Positions 1 through 11,100 are shown, numbered from the stretch's first letter. The stretch: DNA of 35,300 nt from Cryobacterium algoricola (GCF_004402485.1 NZ_SOFG01000015.1:50150-85449), one strand, 5' to 3'. Numbers and translations: made by a program. Notes: a model not told the origin generated them from the sequence alone.

Positions 1-2392
1 TCACCCGGCTGAAGGCCGTACCGCTCCAGGAATAGATGTCCGCGTCATCGGCCGTGCCGGCCACACCGGCCGGGTTCGTGTTCCCCAGCGTGGAGAACGA
101 CAGCGCCGCCTGCACCTGGAGCACCGTGGACGCGGTCCCGCTCCAGTTCCCGGCAGCATCCCGCACCCGCACCGTCAACGTCTGCGGGCCCTCGCTGAAC
201 CCTCGCACGTCGACAACCGAGGACACGGCCCACGGGCCCGTCCCGGTGAGAGTCATCGGCGTCCCATTGCCGGCACCCGGATCCGCCCCCGAGAACCACT
301 CGGCACGCGTGACGGCCGAACCGGCATCCGTCGCCTGCGCCGTCAGGGTTACCGTAGCGGCGCCCCCCGTCGGGTTCGGTGTTGCCGCGACCGCACTGAC
401 CGAAGGCTTGACCTTGTCGATCACCAGGGTCGACGTCGCCACCGCACCCCAGTTACCCGCGGCATCCTTCGCATGCACCGAAATGACGTGGCTCCCATCC
501 GAGAGCTTGGCGACGGTCGCCAGTGGAATCTCGAAGTAGCCGGCCTCGGAAGTGCTGTTGTAGGCGGCGTCCGTGGCCCTGACCACGATGCCGGAGCCGT
601 TTGCGGTGACCGTGTCGATGAAGGCCTCGGCCGAGCTGATGTTGCTGCTGACGGTGGCGGAGACGGGATCAGCCATGGTCGCCACGGTCACCCGGATGGC
701 TGAAGGGCTGCCGTTGAAAGCCAGGGTGCCGTTGTTGGGTGTCGGCGCGACCGTGATGCCCGAGGTGGTGGGCGCGGTCTTGTCGACCACCAGGTTGATG
801 GCGACTGGCGCGCCCCAGTTGCCCGCTGCATCCTGGCTGTGGATCGACACGACGTGGGTGCCTTCGGCGAGCGCGTTCACGGTCGCCGCAGGGATGGTGG
901 CGTCCAGGCTGGCCGTCGGTGCGGCAGCGTTGACCGCCAGCACCGGTCCCGAACCATTGGGTCCGACGGCGTCGATGAAGTACTCGGCCCCGGTGATATT
1001 CGAGCCGCCGGTCGCCGAGTCGTCCCCGGTGGCGTGCACGGCGATGACCGCAGTCCCTGTCCCGTTCGTGAGGCTGGGAGCCAGTGACGGGGACTTCGTG
1101 GTCGGTCCGGTGGCGTCGCCGCCGGTGACCAGCACGGAGCTGAAGACACCCCGGTTACCGACGGAGTCCTGGCCTCGGACGTAGACGATGTGCTGGCCGG
1201 ACGGAATGGACACCGAGGCGGTGACGTTCACGCTGCCGGCTCCGCTGCCCGTCATCGGGACGCCTGTGCCGGTCACGGTGTCGATGAAGTATTCGGCCCC
1301 CGCGATGATCGATCCACCGGTGCTGGTGTCGGAGACGGTGGCGCTCAGGGCGCCACCCGCGAACGCGACAGAGTTCGTGGCCGGTCCGCTTGTGTCCGGC
1401 CCCGCCACACCGCTCGCGGGGACCGTCACAAAGGTGAGCATCCCGCCGGCGCCGGCCGCGTTGCTGTTGTGCAGCAGCAGGCTGCCGTCGTAGATCGGCA
1501 ACCGGTTCAGCGCGGCAGTCGCGGCAGGGGTCGTGACGACGGCGTCCGCCGTTTGGCCGGGACCGAAGGTCTCCGCAATGTAGTGACGTGAGTACTTCAG
1601 TGGGCTGCCGTCCAGTGCGACGACCTTCTGCTCTGTGCCGAGTGAGGCCAGGGAATGGTACAGGCTGCCCGCGTTGACGTAGCGGAGTAGGACTTTGTTA
1701 CCCGCGGCCGCCGCCGGGATCGGGTCCGTGTTCGGGTAGGCCTTCCCGTTGATGAGGGAGTACCGGGGAGCGTACTTGCGCATGTCGAAGGCCGCCGGGC
1801 TGGCAGCGTTGTTGAGAGCCGGGTCGATCTCACTGAGAACCAGGACCGCCTCATCGTCGAACGCGGTGGTCGCGTCGTACGCCTGACCCGGTGTCGCGGG
1901 ACGGACGATCAGCGCGCCATACAGCCCCATCGCCACCTGGTGCTGGCCATTCGGAACCAGACCGGCCTCGTAGAGGTACGTGCCCGGACGGCTGGCCGTG
2001 AAGGTGTAGGTCGTGGATGCCGCGGGGGCGGCGCCGACGCGATCCGGAACCATTTGCTGCCCCTGGAAGAGCAGGGCGGTGTTCTCCGGCAGCTGGTTGT
2101 GCAGCGTGACGGTGACCGTGTCGCCGGCGTTGACGCACAGTGTCGGCCCGCCGGGCCGGGTCACGCCGGCACCAGCGGTGGTGCTGTAGCCCCAGACGGT
2201 GACGGCCTGGGTTCCCAGGGTCGTGGATCCCGAGGCCGCGTACAGGTCGCCAGGCGCGGTGCAGGACACACTCGCGGCCTGGGCCGCGGCCGCCGGCGCG
2301 AGGAGGGCCACCAGCACGGCGAGCCCTCCCCCCGCCAGCAGCCCGGTCACGAGGGCGGAGACCGTCTTCTTCATGCTCTTCCGGTGAGACAT
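1..2392 (-). CDS. Secreted cupredoxin (multicopper-oxidase-like) protein with Ig-like repeats, C-terminus beyond window
   Basis: The frame stays open from ATG at 2392 to the window edge (797 codons seen). An AGGAAGG ribosome site lies about 10 nt upstream, and the start is 19 nt after the stop of the preceding cupredoxin gene, so they are probably cotranscribed; a second in-frame ATG (2374) is possible. Residues 1-40 form a Sec-type signal peptide ending AAAAQAA. Residues ~45-325 resemble two cupredoxin domains (GDTVTVTLHNQLPE, GLYGALIVRP, a GPGQ segment), but the copper-ligand positions are lost: HWHG is replaced by ALLFQG, HSH by YEAG, and the domain-2 site reads YHSLASLG. Residues ~328-755 hold four Ig-like repeats with AEYFID and DAAGNWG motifs. 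From ~760 the chain begins the same repeat (GNTNPAG, TADDADIYSW) that ends the giant protein of this operon. I infer a non-catalytic scaffold or adaptor subunit. Complete length and any wall anchor are unseen. Confidence 0.85.
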   Translation of the reverse strand, partial: MSHRKSMKKTVSALVTGLLAGGGLAVLVALLAPAAAAQAASVSCTAPGDLYAASGSTTLGTQAVTVWGYSTTAGAGVTRPGGPTLCVNAGDTVTVTLHNQLPENTALLFQGQQMVPDRVGAAPAASTTYTFTASRPGTYLYEAGLVPNGQHQVAMGLYGALIVRPATPGQAYDATTAFDDEAVLVLSEIDPALNNAASPAAFDMRKYAPRYSLINGKAYPNTDPIPAAAAGNKVLLRYVNAGSLYHSLASLGTEQKVVALDGSPLKYSRHYIAETFGPGQTADAVVTTPAATAALNRLPIYDGSLLLHNSNAAGAGGMLTFVTVPASGVAGPDTSGPATNSVAFAGGALSATVSDTSTGGSIIAGAEYFIDTVTGTGVPMTGSGAGSVNVTASVSIPSGQHIVYVRGQDSVGNRGVFSSVLVTGGDATGPTTKSPSLAPSLTNGTGTAVIAVHATGDDSATGGSNITGAEYFIDAVGPNGSGPVLAVNAAAPTASLDATIPAATVNALAEGTHVVSIHSQDAAGNWGAPVAINLVVDKTAPTTSGITVAPTPNNGTLAFNGSPSAIRVTVATMADPVSATVSSNISSAEAFIDTVTANGSGIVVRATDAAYNSTSEAGYFEIPLATVAKLSDGSHVISVHAKDAAGNWGAVATSTLVIDKVKPSVSAVAATPNPTGGAATVTLTAQATDAGSAVTRAEWFSGADPGAGNGTPMTLTGTGPWAVSSVVDVRGFSEGPQTLTVRVRDAAGNWSGTASTVLQVQAALSFSTLGNTNPAGVAGTADDADIYSWSGTAFSRV

Positions 2393-2411
2393 CGTTCTGC
2401 ACCCTTCCTGG

Positions 2412-3776
2412 TCAACCGCAGCTGTTGGGCGTCGGCGGATCGATCCGCATGTACGTGATCGGCCCGGTCATATTCGTGCCCCAGGACGTGATCTGGAACA
2501 GGGCGTGGTTGTGGGAGATGATGTAGTACTCGCCGCACTGGTTCACGCTCTGAATGCCGGGCGGCAGGGCTTCCTTGGTCCCGAGGTACGGACTTCCGCT
2601 GTAGAAGACACCGATCGATTGGTCGGCCAGCGACGGCACCGTCACCGGGACCGGGTTGGACGGGGAGTAGTTCTCGGCGTCGTACCACTTGAAGATCACG
2701 TCCCAGGTCTGCCCGGGGCCGATGTTGATGGCGAACTTCTCGAACGCGAGGTCCTCCCCCGTCGGACCCTCCAGCGGGCGGCCATCCCTGGCCACGACGA
2801 GGCCGTTGTTACCGTGCGGGTGGAACGGATAGTCTTCGGTGCCCACATTCAGGTAGCGGGCCATCCCTGGCTGGTCGACCGGGACGGCCGTGCGGTCGAA
2901 TTCGCCCACCTGCGCGAGCGCACCGTACGGCTGCGCAGGCAGCCAGCTTGCCCCGTTGTCTGCGATGCTGTCCGGGTAGCCGCGCCCGTTGATCAGCCAG
3001 TACCGCGGGTGGTAGTTGTTCATGTTGAAGCTCTTGCCGTTCTCGACCGCCTGGTGCTGGTAGGGGTCGATCTCGCTCAGGAGCACCATGAATTCCTCGG
3101 CCGGATTGAACCGGCTGTCCGCCCGGTTGTTGGCGTACTCGCTCGCGACCGAGCCGGCCGCTCCACCCGATGGAACGGCCGACGGGCGCACGATCAAGGC
3201 GCCGAACAGGCCCATCCGGACCTGTTTCTCGGGGTTGGTCCCCGACTCGTACACGAAGGTGCCCGGGTTGGCGGCCACGAAGCTGTATGTGACGGTCCCG
3301 CCTCCGGCAGCGGCCGTGCTGGTCAGCGAGGTGATCGCGCCTGACCCTGTGGACTCCGGTTGCGCCGGGGTCCCGTTGGCCAGGACATTCGTCTGGCCCG
3401 GAAAGACGATCGAAGCGGCCTCCGGCAGGGTGTTGCGCAGGATCACGGTGACCGTGTCTCCGGCGTTGACGCACAGCACCGGACCCGGGTGCTGGAAGGC
3501 GCCGAACCCACTGGAATACCCCCACATGAACGCGGTGTTTCCGTCGGGCAGGCTGATGTAGCCGGTCTTGGTCGTCAGGTTGAAGATCGGGGTGGTGGCA
3601 CCTCCCCCGACCCCCGTGGTGCAGGCGATACCGACCCGTGGAGGGGTCACGGCGATCGCCGGCTGGGTGAACGTGGCCATCGTGGCCCCGACCAGGGTCA
3701 GGGCGAGCAGCAGCGCCGCCCGGCGCAGACCGCGAGCGCGAACCTTCACGTGCGACACGGCATTCCCTCTCATCAT
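2412..3776 (-). CDS. Two-domain multicopper-oxidase-like secreted protein retaining only the domain-2 copper ligands
   Basis: A 454-residue protein with an export signal (RGLRR then a hydrophobic core, ending about TQPAIA). Domain 1 (~95-200) has the cupredoxin framework (GDTVTVILRNTLPE, GLFGALIVRP), but HWHG is replaced by SIVFPG and HSH by YESG. Domain 2 (~300-450) keeps H319-P-H321-G in YPFHPHGNN and H422-N-H424 followed by Q at +3, the HxHxxxQ pattern of trinuclear copper sites. There is no type 1 cysteine next to these histidines. The start is uncertain: ATG at 3776 begins 5 nt after the upstream stop, while GTG at 3758 has a better AGAGGGA ribosome site. Its surviving ligands complement those of the upstream oxidase, so I infer that the two assemble. 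Family membership is firm; activity on its own is doubtful. Confidence 0.87.
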   Translation of the reverse strand: MMRGNAVSHVKVRARGLRRAALLLALTLVGATMATFTQPAIAVTPPRVGIACTTGVGGGATTPIFNLTTKTGYISLPDGNTAFMWGYSSGFGAFQHPGPVLCVNAGDTVTVILRNTLPEAASIVFPGQTNVLANGTPAQPESTGSGAITSLTSTAAAGGGTVTYSFVAANPGTFVYESGTNPEKQVRMGLFGALIVRPSAVPSGGAAGSVASEYANNRADSRFNPAEEFMVLLSEIDPYQHQAVENGKSFNMNNYHPRYWLINGRGYPDSIADNGASWLPAQPYGALAQVGEFDRTAVPVDQPGMARYLNVGTEDYPFHPHGNNGLVVARDGRPLEGPTGEDLAFEKFAINIGPGQTWDVIFKWYDAENYSPSNPVPVTVPSLADQSIGVFYSGSPYLGTKEALPPGIQSVNQCGEYYIISHNHALFQITSWGTNMTGPITYMRIDPPTPNSCG

Positions 3777-3781
3777 GGCTC

Positions 3782-5116
3782 TCAGACTCCCCAGTCGTTC
3801 GGATAGGCCTGCGCGCGGAGGCCGCCGGGCGCGTACACGCGGATCTCGGTGGCCTGGCCACCCATTCCGCCCGGGGCCAGGTTGTTCGTCGCGGGGTAGT
3901 TGCGGTTGTAGAGCATGTAGGTGTCGAAGCCCGGCCCGGTGTGCGCGGGTGCGGTGAAGACCACGTCGAAGCTCTCGCCGGGGCCGATGCTGATCGTCTC
4001 GGTCTCATAGGACGTGTCGGTGCCGTCGCGTCCCCGCATCGGGGTGGCATCGCGGCCGACCACGCGCATCCGGATCCCGGCCAGGGTCATCGCCTGCTCC
4101 CGGAATCCGAGGTTCGCGAACCGGAGGGCGACCGTCTCGCCGGCGTTGCAGGTCACGAGCGACGACTGCGGTTGGTACTGCAGCTCGGGATGCCCGTCGG
4201 GGGCGACGAGGTCGCCGGAAACCGGGTCGGTCTGCACCGCGAGGGCGTGAATGGATGCTGCCGCATCGATCGGCGCATTGGGGGCGATGGTGTCCGGGTA
4301 GACCCGTCCGTTGAGGAGGCCGAAGTCGGCCCGGTAGTCGCTCCACTGCGGCAGCTGGATATGAGCATCCGCCCAGTGCGCCTCGGCCCACACCTCCGAC
4401 AGGAACATCGCAAACTCGCGGTCGTAGCCGGTGGAGCCGTCCCCGTCGTTGTAGATGAACTGGGTGTGCCCGCCGATGTTCTGACCGTCCTGCAGGGGAC
4501 GGACGAATACCAGACCGGTCATGCCCATCTGGACGTGCTCGACATCCTCGACGTGGCAGTGGAACATGTAGGTCCCCGGCTCGCGCGGACGGTACACGTA
4601 GGAGAAGACCCGCCCGGTCCGCACGGCCACCGACCCGGACGGTTCACCGTCGAAGAACGGGATCACGTTGCGGAACCCATGCCAGTGCAGGGTATGGGCG
4701 TCGAACAGGTCCGGCCGCAACGCCAGACCGAGGTTGGTCAGCTGCACGGTGAAATCGACCGGGTGGGCAGGGTCGAATTGCTTCGTCCAGAACATCGGTG
4801 CGGAGTGCTGGGCCTTGTTCTTCTGGTTCGTCAACTGGGTGTCGCCCAGGCCCGTGACGTTGCGGAACCCGAAGATGTAGGTCGTGAACGGGTCCGGCGC
4901 GAGCACGTCGGGGTGGAACGGCGGGATGGCCGGGGTCTTCGGGAGGAAGATCCACCCGTCTGTCCCGGCCAGGTAGAGGTCGGGATCCCCGATGGCCGCG
5001 ATTGCGGCCTCGGGAAGCAGGACGTTGCCCGCCCAGACGCCGGTCCCGACGATGGCCACCGCGCCGCCGGCGAACTTGAGGAGGTCGCGTCGGCTGAAAG
5101 GCTGTTTGAAGATCAT
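3782..5116 (-). CDS. Tat-exported two-domain multicopper oxidase with type 1 copper in domain 1
   Basis: Multicopper oxidases couple substrate oxidation at a type 1 copper to O2 reduction at a trinuclear cluster. This 444-residue protein starts at ATG 5116, behind an AAGGGAGA site 7 nt away. Residues 1-40 form a twin-arginine signal (FSRRDLLKFAGG), suggesting export after folding. Domain 1 carries H144-W-H146-G and H186-C187-H188 with H194 and M197/M199 (HCHVEDVEHVQMGM). The HCH-to-His spacing is two residues longer than the usual laccase HCHxxxH. Domain 2 (~315-430) keeps the fold (CNAGETVALRFANLGF, VVGRD), but the HPMHLHG-type site has become EQAMTLAG, so the second half of a trinuclear cluster is missing here and would have to come from another chain. 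The gene follows the giant protein gene by 55 nt. Substrate unknown; metal or phenol oxidation are both possible. Confidence 0.92.
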   Translation of the reverse strand: MIFKQPFSRRDLLKFAGGAVAIVGTGVWAGNVLLPEAAIAAIGDPDLYLAGTDGWIFLPKTPAIPPFHPDVLAPDPFTTYIFGFRNVTGLGDTQLTNQKNKAQHSAPMFWTKQFDPAHPVDFTVQLTNLGLALRPDLFDAHTLHWHGFRNVIPFFDGEPSGSVAVRTGRVFSYVYRPREPGTYMFHCHVEDVEHVQMGMTGLVFVRPLQDGQNIGGHTQFIYNDGDGSTGYDREFAMFLSEVWAEAHWADAHIQLPQWSDYRADFGLLNGRVYPDTIAPNAPIDAAASIHALAVQTDPVSGDLVAPDGHPELQYQPQSSLVTCNAGETVALRFANLGFREQAMTLAGIRMRVVGRDATPMRGRDGTDTSYETETISIGPGESFDVVFTAPAHTGPGFDTYMLYNRNYPATNNLAPGGMGGQATEIRVYAPGGLRAQAYPNDWGV

Positions 5117-5171
5117 TCCCGTATCTCCCTTGGGATCGGAGGTGCCGTTGCGGTGTGCCTGGTCGATCGGG

Positions 5172-8100
5172 TCAGGGGACATCGAAGGCATCCACGTTGA
5201 AGTCGCCGTTGCCACCGAGGCCGTGTGCGGTGCCGTCGAAGTAGACCGACCAGACGCCGTTGTTGTAGTAGACGACGTCTTCGTCCTGAATCGCCCCCAG
5301 CGTCGGCACGGTCGTGTTGGCGGCGCTGAACGAGACGTAGAAGTGGGTGGCGTCCACCCGCACAAAGCCGTCGATGTCGGTGTTGGTCGGCAGGTTGTAT
5401 GGCGCGGCGCTTCTGTCGATCACCCTGCTGTATGCGGTGCCGTTCCAGCTGTAGATGTCGCCGTTGTCTGCGGAACCTCCGACGCCTGGCGGGTTCGCGT
5501 TGCCCACCGTGGAGAAGTACAGAATTCCGCTGACGACGCTGATCGCATCCAGATCGAGGTTGTCGTTGCCGCCGAGGCCGTGGACACTGCCGTCGAAGTA
5601 GAGCGACCAGGTGCCCGCGTTGAAGTAGACGACGTCCTCGTCCTGCACGTTCCCGAGGCCGGGCACGGTGACCTGCCCGGTGAAGGAGAGATAGAAGTGG
5701 GTGTCGTCGACCCGGTCGTAGCCGTCGACATTGGCACCGGTCGGCAACCCGTATGGCGCGGTCGTCACGTCATGGACCCGACCGAAGGTGCTGCCGGTCC
5801 AGCGGTAGATGTCCGCGTCGTCCGCCGTGCCACCGACGCCGGGCGGATTGCTGTTCCCTTGCGTCGAGAAGTACAGGGACTGGCCGGCCGGTGGCGGAGG
5901 CGGAGGAAGGGCACCGGTGGCGAACGAGATCGCGTCCAGGTCGAGGTTGGCCGAGGCGTCGAGGCCGTGGGCGCCGCCGTTGAAGTAGATCGACCAGGCG
6001 CCGTCGAAGTAGACCACGTCCTCGTCGTCCACCGCGCCGACGCCCGGAACGGTGGTGGTCGTGTTACTGAACGACAGGTAGAAGTGGGTGGCGTCCTTCC
6101 AGATGAGGCCGTCGACGTTGGGGTTGGTCGCGCCGGTGGCCGACCCGCTGTTCGGCAGGTTGGTCGGCGCGGCCGTGGCATCCAGGACGCGAACGTAGGA
6201 GCTGCCACCGTTCCAGCGGTAGACGTCGGCGTTGTCACCGGTGCCGCCCGCGCCCGGAGGTACGGCCGCGTTGTTCGTGGTGAAGAACAGCGTGTTCCCG
6301 ACGACACTGATCGCGCCCATGTCGATGGCGCCCAGGAGCCCGTTTGCGCTGCCGTCGAACCACAACGACCACGAGCTGCCGTCGAAGTACACGACGTCCT
6401 CGTCGGCCACGGTGCCGATCCCGGGGAGGGTGACGTTCCCGGCGAACGAGGCGTAGAAGTGCGTGGCATCCACTCGGGAAAAACCGTCCGTGTCGGCACT
6501 GCTCGGGACGTTGTACGGCGCGGCGGTCATATCGATCGACCGGCTGAATGCGGTGCCGTTCCAGACGTGGATGTCGGCGTCGTCAGCGGTGCCGGACACG
6601 CCGGGCGGGTTGGTGTTTCCCGTTGTCGAGAAGTACAGGTCCGAGGCCGGCGGAGGCGTTGTCGTCGCGCCGAACTCGTCTGCGCCACTGTCGAAGCCGC
6701 CCAGTGCCGGCCGGGCCTGGTTGTCGAAGTCCGTGGCCGGCGCGTTCACGCCGGCGGTGCTCGCCGCGCCCAGGTTGCAGGCAGGCGTTCCGGGGCAGGC
6801 GCTCAGGTGGTAATTGCCGAGCAGGTTCGGCGGCGCTTGCAGGGTGACGAGCGTGGCGTCCACGAACGCCGGGTTCTGTCGCCAGGTCGCGAAGGAAACG
6901 GAGACGTCATACGTCGAGACCACTGCCGGGTCGGCAGAGCTGTTCGTCGGACTGGTCGTGTACGCGTGGGACGCTGAGCTCTGCTGGACGACCGAGTTGG
7001 TCGGGGCGAGCACCCCGGTGCCGTCGGCCACACCGAGATCCCAGTTGTTGATGTCCGCTGCGCCGGTCAGGCCGATGCCGGTGACTGTGGTTCCGGCCCG
7101 GGTGCCGGCCCGGTTGTCCCAGAAGATGTTGTTGAACGACACCGGATTGCTGAAGGTCGGCGAGCCGGCAGGCAGCGTGGCCTGCAGCTGGTCGCTGTTG
7201 GCCGAGGTCGCCAGGCCGGCGGGGGCCGGTTGGCCGTCCGACGTGACCGCTGTGGCCGTCGTCAGGTTCTTCATGATCGTGTTGTTGTAAACCCGTACGT
7301 TCGGGGCATCGTTGATGCCGATGCCGCCGCCCTCGTGGGTGGACACGTTGTTGACGATCATGTTGTTGTAGACATTCATCGGGAAGTTGCCGGCCATCAG
7401 GAAACGGATGCCGCCACCGTCGTCATTGGCCATGTTGGCCTGGATCTGGTTGGCATAGATGTCTACCGGACCGGAGCCGGGCGAGAGTGCACCGACCGTT
7501 GCCGGCAGCTGCCCGGCGATCATGATCGCTCCGCCCTCGTCGTTGGACGAGTTGAAATAGATGCGGTTGTGGTGGATCTTGCCGCCCGGGCTCAGGCCGT
7601 AGGCGCTCAGCCCGCCGCCATACTCCAGCGAGAAGTTGCCGCAGATGTCGTTGCCGGATACTTCGTAGCCGTCGGCGCCCGCGAAGAGGCCGATGCCGCC
7701 TGCCAGGTTGGTTCCGGCGTTGGCGATGACGCGGTTGTTGGCGATCCGCACGTTCTCGTTGTGGTTGCTCGTGTTCGGTGCGGCCAGGTCGGGCGTGCCG
7801 ATCCGGATGGTCCCGTAGCCGCCGCCGTTGTTCTGCACCACGTTGTTGGTGATCTGCAGGGAGCGGGCGTACGCGTTGGCGAAGATCGCTCCGCCCTGCG
7901 TGGTGATGTTCGGCGGCAGGCCCGTCGGACCCCCGGTGAGGGCGTCGATGTTGCCGGGGAAGCCCACCTGGTCGCCGCCGCGGATGTCGAAGCCGTCGAT
8001 GGCCGCCGTGAATCCACTGGTGAACTGGCGGGCCGCACCGGGTGCCGTCGTGGCGTTCGCCGACGCCAGAACGTAGATCGCTTCGCCGTCGTTCACCGCC

Positions 8101-11100
8101 TGGTTACCGTCCCAGGTCAGGCCGCCGACCTTGGCGAACCAGGCCGTGGCCAGGGCGGTGTCTCCGCCGAACGCGCCGGCGTCGATGATCGATCCCGGCA
8201 CGAAGGTGGTGCCCTGGAAACCGCCGGACCCGACGCCCTGCAGCTTGACCGGAGAGGCCATGACCAGGTTCTCGTAATATGCGCCGCGGGGGTTGGCCGC
8301 GGTGGGCGTTGCCGGGTACACGATGACCAGGTCGTCGCCGTTGTTGGCGAACGCCGCGTCGAGTGCGGCCTGGATCGTTGTGTGGGTGCGGCCGGGGCCG
8401 ACCTCTCGAACGGCAGGGTTGTAGCCGGTTCCGAGCACGTGGAAGCTGAGCCCGTTGACGGTGCTTTGCCCGTTGCCCGAAGTGATCGTGAGCTGTTGCG
8501 CCCCGACCGGGGCCGTCGCCGGCACGCTGGCCGTGATCGACGTGTCGCTCCAGGCGGTGACGTCGAGCGTTGTCGAGCCCAGATTGACGTGACCGGTGCC
8601 CTGGGCCGAGCCCAAGCCGGTACCGGCGATGGTGAAGGAGCGGCTGCCCGTTGCGGCCACGTACGGTTGCGACACGCTCAGCAGCTGCGGTGTGGCGGTG
8701 TCGAGGGCGCAGGTCACCGCCGTGTTGACCCCGGTGGTCGGGGACCCGACATACACGCCGACCTGGGTCGGGGCGAGGTCGGTCGGAATGGTCACGCCGG
8801 GGAATGCCTCGAACTCGGTCGCGATCGAGCGATATCGCGGGTTGTAGTTTGCGTTCAGATGCCCGGGGACACCGGGGTCGTTGCCCACGAAACGGTACAT
8901 GTTGGCGCAGACACCCGAGGGGGTCGGGCAACTGATGTGGTTCGTCGAGGGCAGCAGCACATCGTACGCGCCGTTGAAATCGGACTCGACGGTCGTAACC
9001 AGCCGGTTGGCGAAGTCATAGATCCCGACCGGGGCGAAGGCCACACCCGTCTTCTCACCGAAGAGTGTGGACCGCGGGTCGGTGGAGAAGTTGATGTCGT
9101 CCACGATCAGGCCGCGCAGACGGGCCGGGACGGGGACATCCGTGAAGATGTTGAACATGGGCACGACCGACTTACCGTTGTTCACCCGCACGAGTTTGGT
9201 GTCGCAGGTCGGCTTGGCTGCGCCTTCATAGGGCGACCCGCCGATGCCCAGGAACGTGGGGTTCGAGACTGCTGTCGAGGCCGGTACGGTGACGCCGACG
9301 GGGACCCCGTTGGTACCGTCGCCGACCACTGCGGGGTAGTTGTCCGTCTTGCTGCCCGCGAGGTCGACGGTGTGGAGCGTTCCCGCGCAGGCCGGCGGCG
9401 GCACCTGCGGAACGATCTGATCGCCGTTCGCGATGTTGATGTCCGTCTCGCTGGTGACCTTGTACAGGGGGTCGCCGGTGGCATCCTGCGGGATCGCGAT
9501 CTTGACCAGATAGTCGCCGCTTCCGAGCGGCTGGAAGGTACCGCCGTCGCACACGGGGTTGGCCGGATCTGTGGCGATCACCGTTCCCGTGCAGGCGTCG
9601 GCGAAGCCGTAGTTGCCGTCCACGGCCGCACCGAAGTTCGCCGCCGGTGTGCCCTGGTCGGTCGGGTACGGCCCGAACTGGACGCCCTGGATGAAGCTCG
9701 AGATGCACTCTCCCGATGTCTCCTGGTTCGGCGCGAGCACGTTCTCGTCGAAGGCCGCCGAGTTGTCTGCGGCGTGGACGAGAGGCTTGCCATCGACATC
9801 CCGGGCCACGCAGCCGGTCGGGCGGCTCCAGTGTTCCGAGAGGTAGGTGTTCAACAGCTTTCCCTTGGCCAACGACCCGTCCGGCGCGAGTTCGAACGCG
9901 TCGTTCGTGCCCCCACACGGCGCGGTCGTCGTGCCGCAGTCGACTGTCGACCAGAGCTCGACCGGCACGTCGGAGACACCCGGCTGCCAGTCCTCGGATG
10001 CGGCATATTGCGGGTCGAGCTCATTGCGGGTCGTGTCGTAGCTGACCGAGCCGACGATGCCGCCATTGCGGGGGTCGATGCCGTTGGCGCCTGTCGAATC
10101 GTAGGAGTGTACGCCCCAGTCCATCGTGCCGCCGAGGCCGATGATGCTGAGCACGCTGACGTCGACGCCGGCGCCCTTCACCGTGGTCGGGGTCGGCTGG
10201 TTGTCGGCCTGGTACGTGACACCGGTCGTGTAAAAGGAGTTGTTGAAGTTCTCCATGACGGTCCACTCGCTGAGAGGGTATGCGCTCTCGAAGTGGTAGT
10301 AGCCGGTGCTGTCGGTGGTGACGAGGTTCGTCCCTCTGTCCATCAGCGAGTTGTCCTGCTTGCGCATGGTCAGCGTGAAGTTGGGCATGCCGGTCTCGCC
10401 CGGGTCCTTCACACCGTTGCGGTTGGTGTCGTTGAAGACGTACCCGTCGTATTCGGTCCACCAGCCACTGTCCGGCAGATTGCCCATCTTCACCGTCTCG
10501 CCGTTCTTCACGGTCACATTGACCGAGTCGAGGAAGTGGTTCTGCGGCTCGTCCCACCAGCTCAGGCTGTAGTTGCCGTCGGGCACGCCCGAGATGTCGA
10601 AGGTGCCGTCCGTGCCGCCGTGACCCACCCAGACTGCCTGGTCGCCGGCCTGCAGGTCGCTGAGCGAGAGCCACGGGTTGACGATCGGCTTGCCCATCTT
10701 GCTCCCGGTCAGACCGAGCCAGTGGTTGTAGTCGCCGCCCTTGGGCGGGCTGTACTGCTTGACGTTGACGACCGCGCCTGTAATGTGACCCGAGCCTGCG
10801 GTCAGGGTGTTCGTGGGCTTCACGAATCCGAAGATCGGCCCGGGTACGGGTTCGCCGGCCAACAGGGCCTCGGTGTCATATCCGGTGCTGCCCTCCATCA
10901 CCCAGGCGTCGAAGTCATGGTTTCCTTCAAGGGTCGTGGTCTGGATCCAGGTCTGGTTGGGCGGGGCCGAGGCAGTGAGCGCGTAGCGGTTGCTCCCGAG
11001 GTGGGGCATGGTCAGGATGCCGTCGGCATTGCTGACACAGTGGCCGCCTGACCCCGGGATCGGCACGGGGAGCATGCCCGCGTCGAGGCTGGCCACCGGG

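Noticed and set aside
5172..6645. Repeat array as a possible CRISPR or mobile tandem array
   Set aside because: The repeats are ~350-nt coding units in frame within one protein and diverged at the nucleotide level; there are no short identical repeats or spacers.
4992..6977. 661-codon plus-strand open frame opposite the Tat signal region and the repeat array
   Set aside because: Its apparent internal repeats only mirror the four real repeats encoded on the minus strand.
7230..11051. Very long open frame (1273 codons) on the plus strand opposite the giant protein gene
   Set aside because: Its composition is Arg/Val/Asp/Gly-rich with no domain, and it mirrors the GC-codon pattern of the minus-strand gene, which has a signal peptide and recognisable domains.
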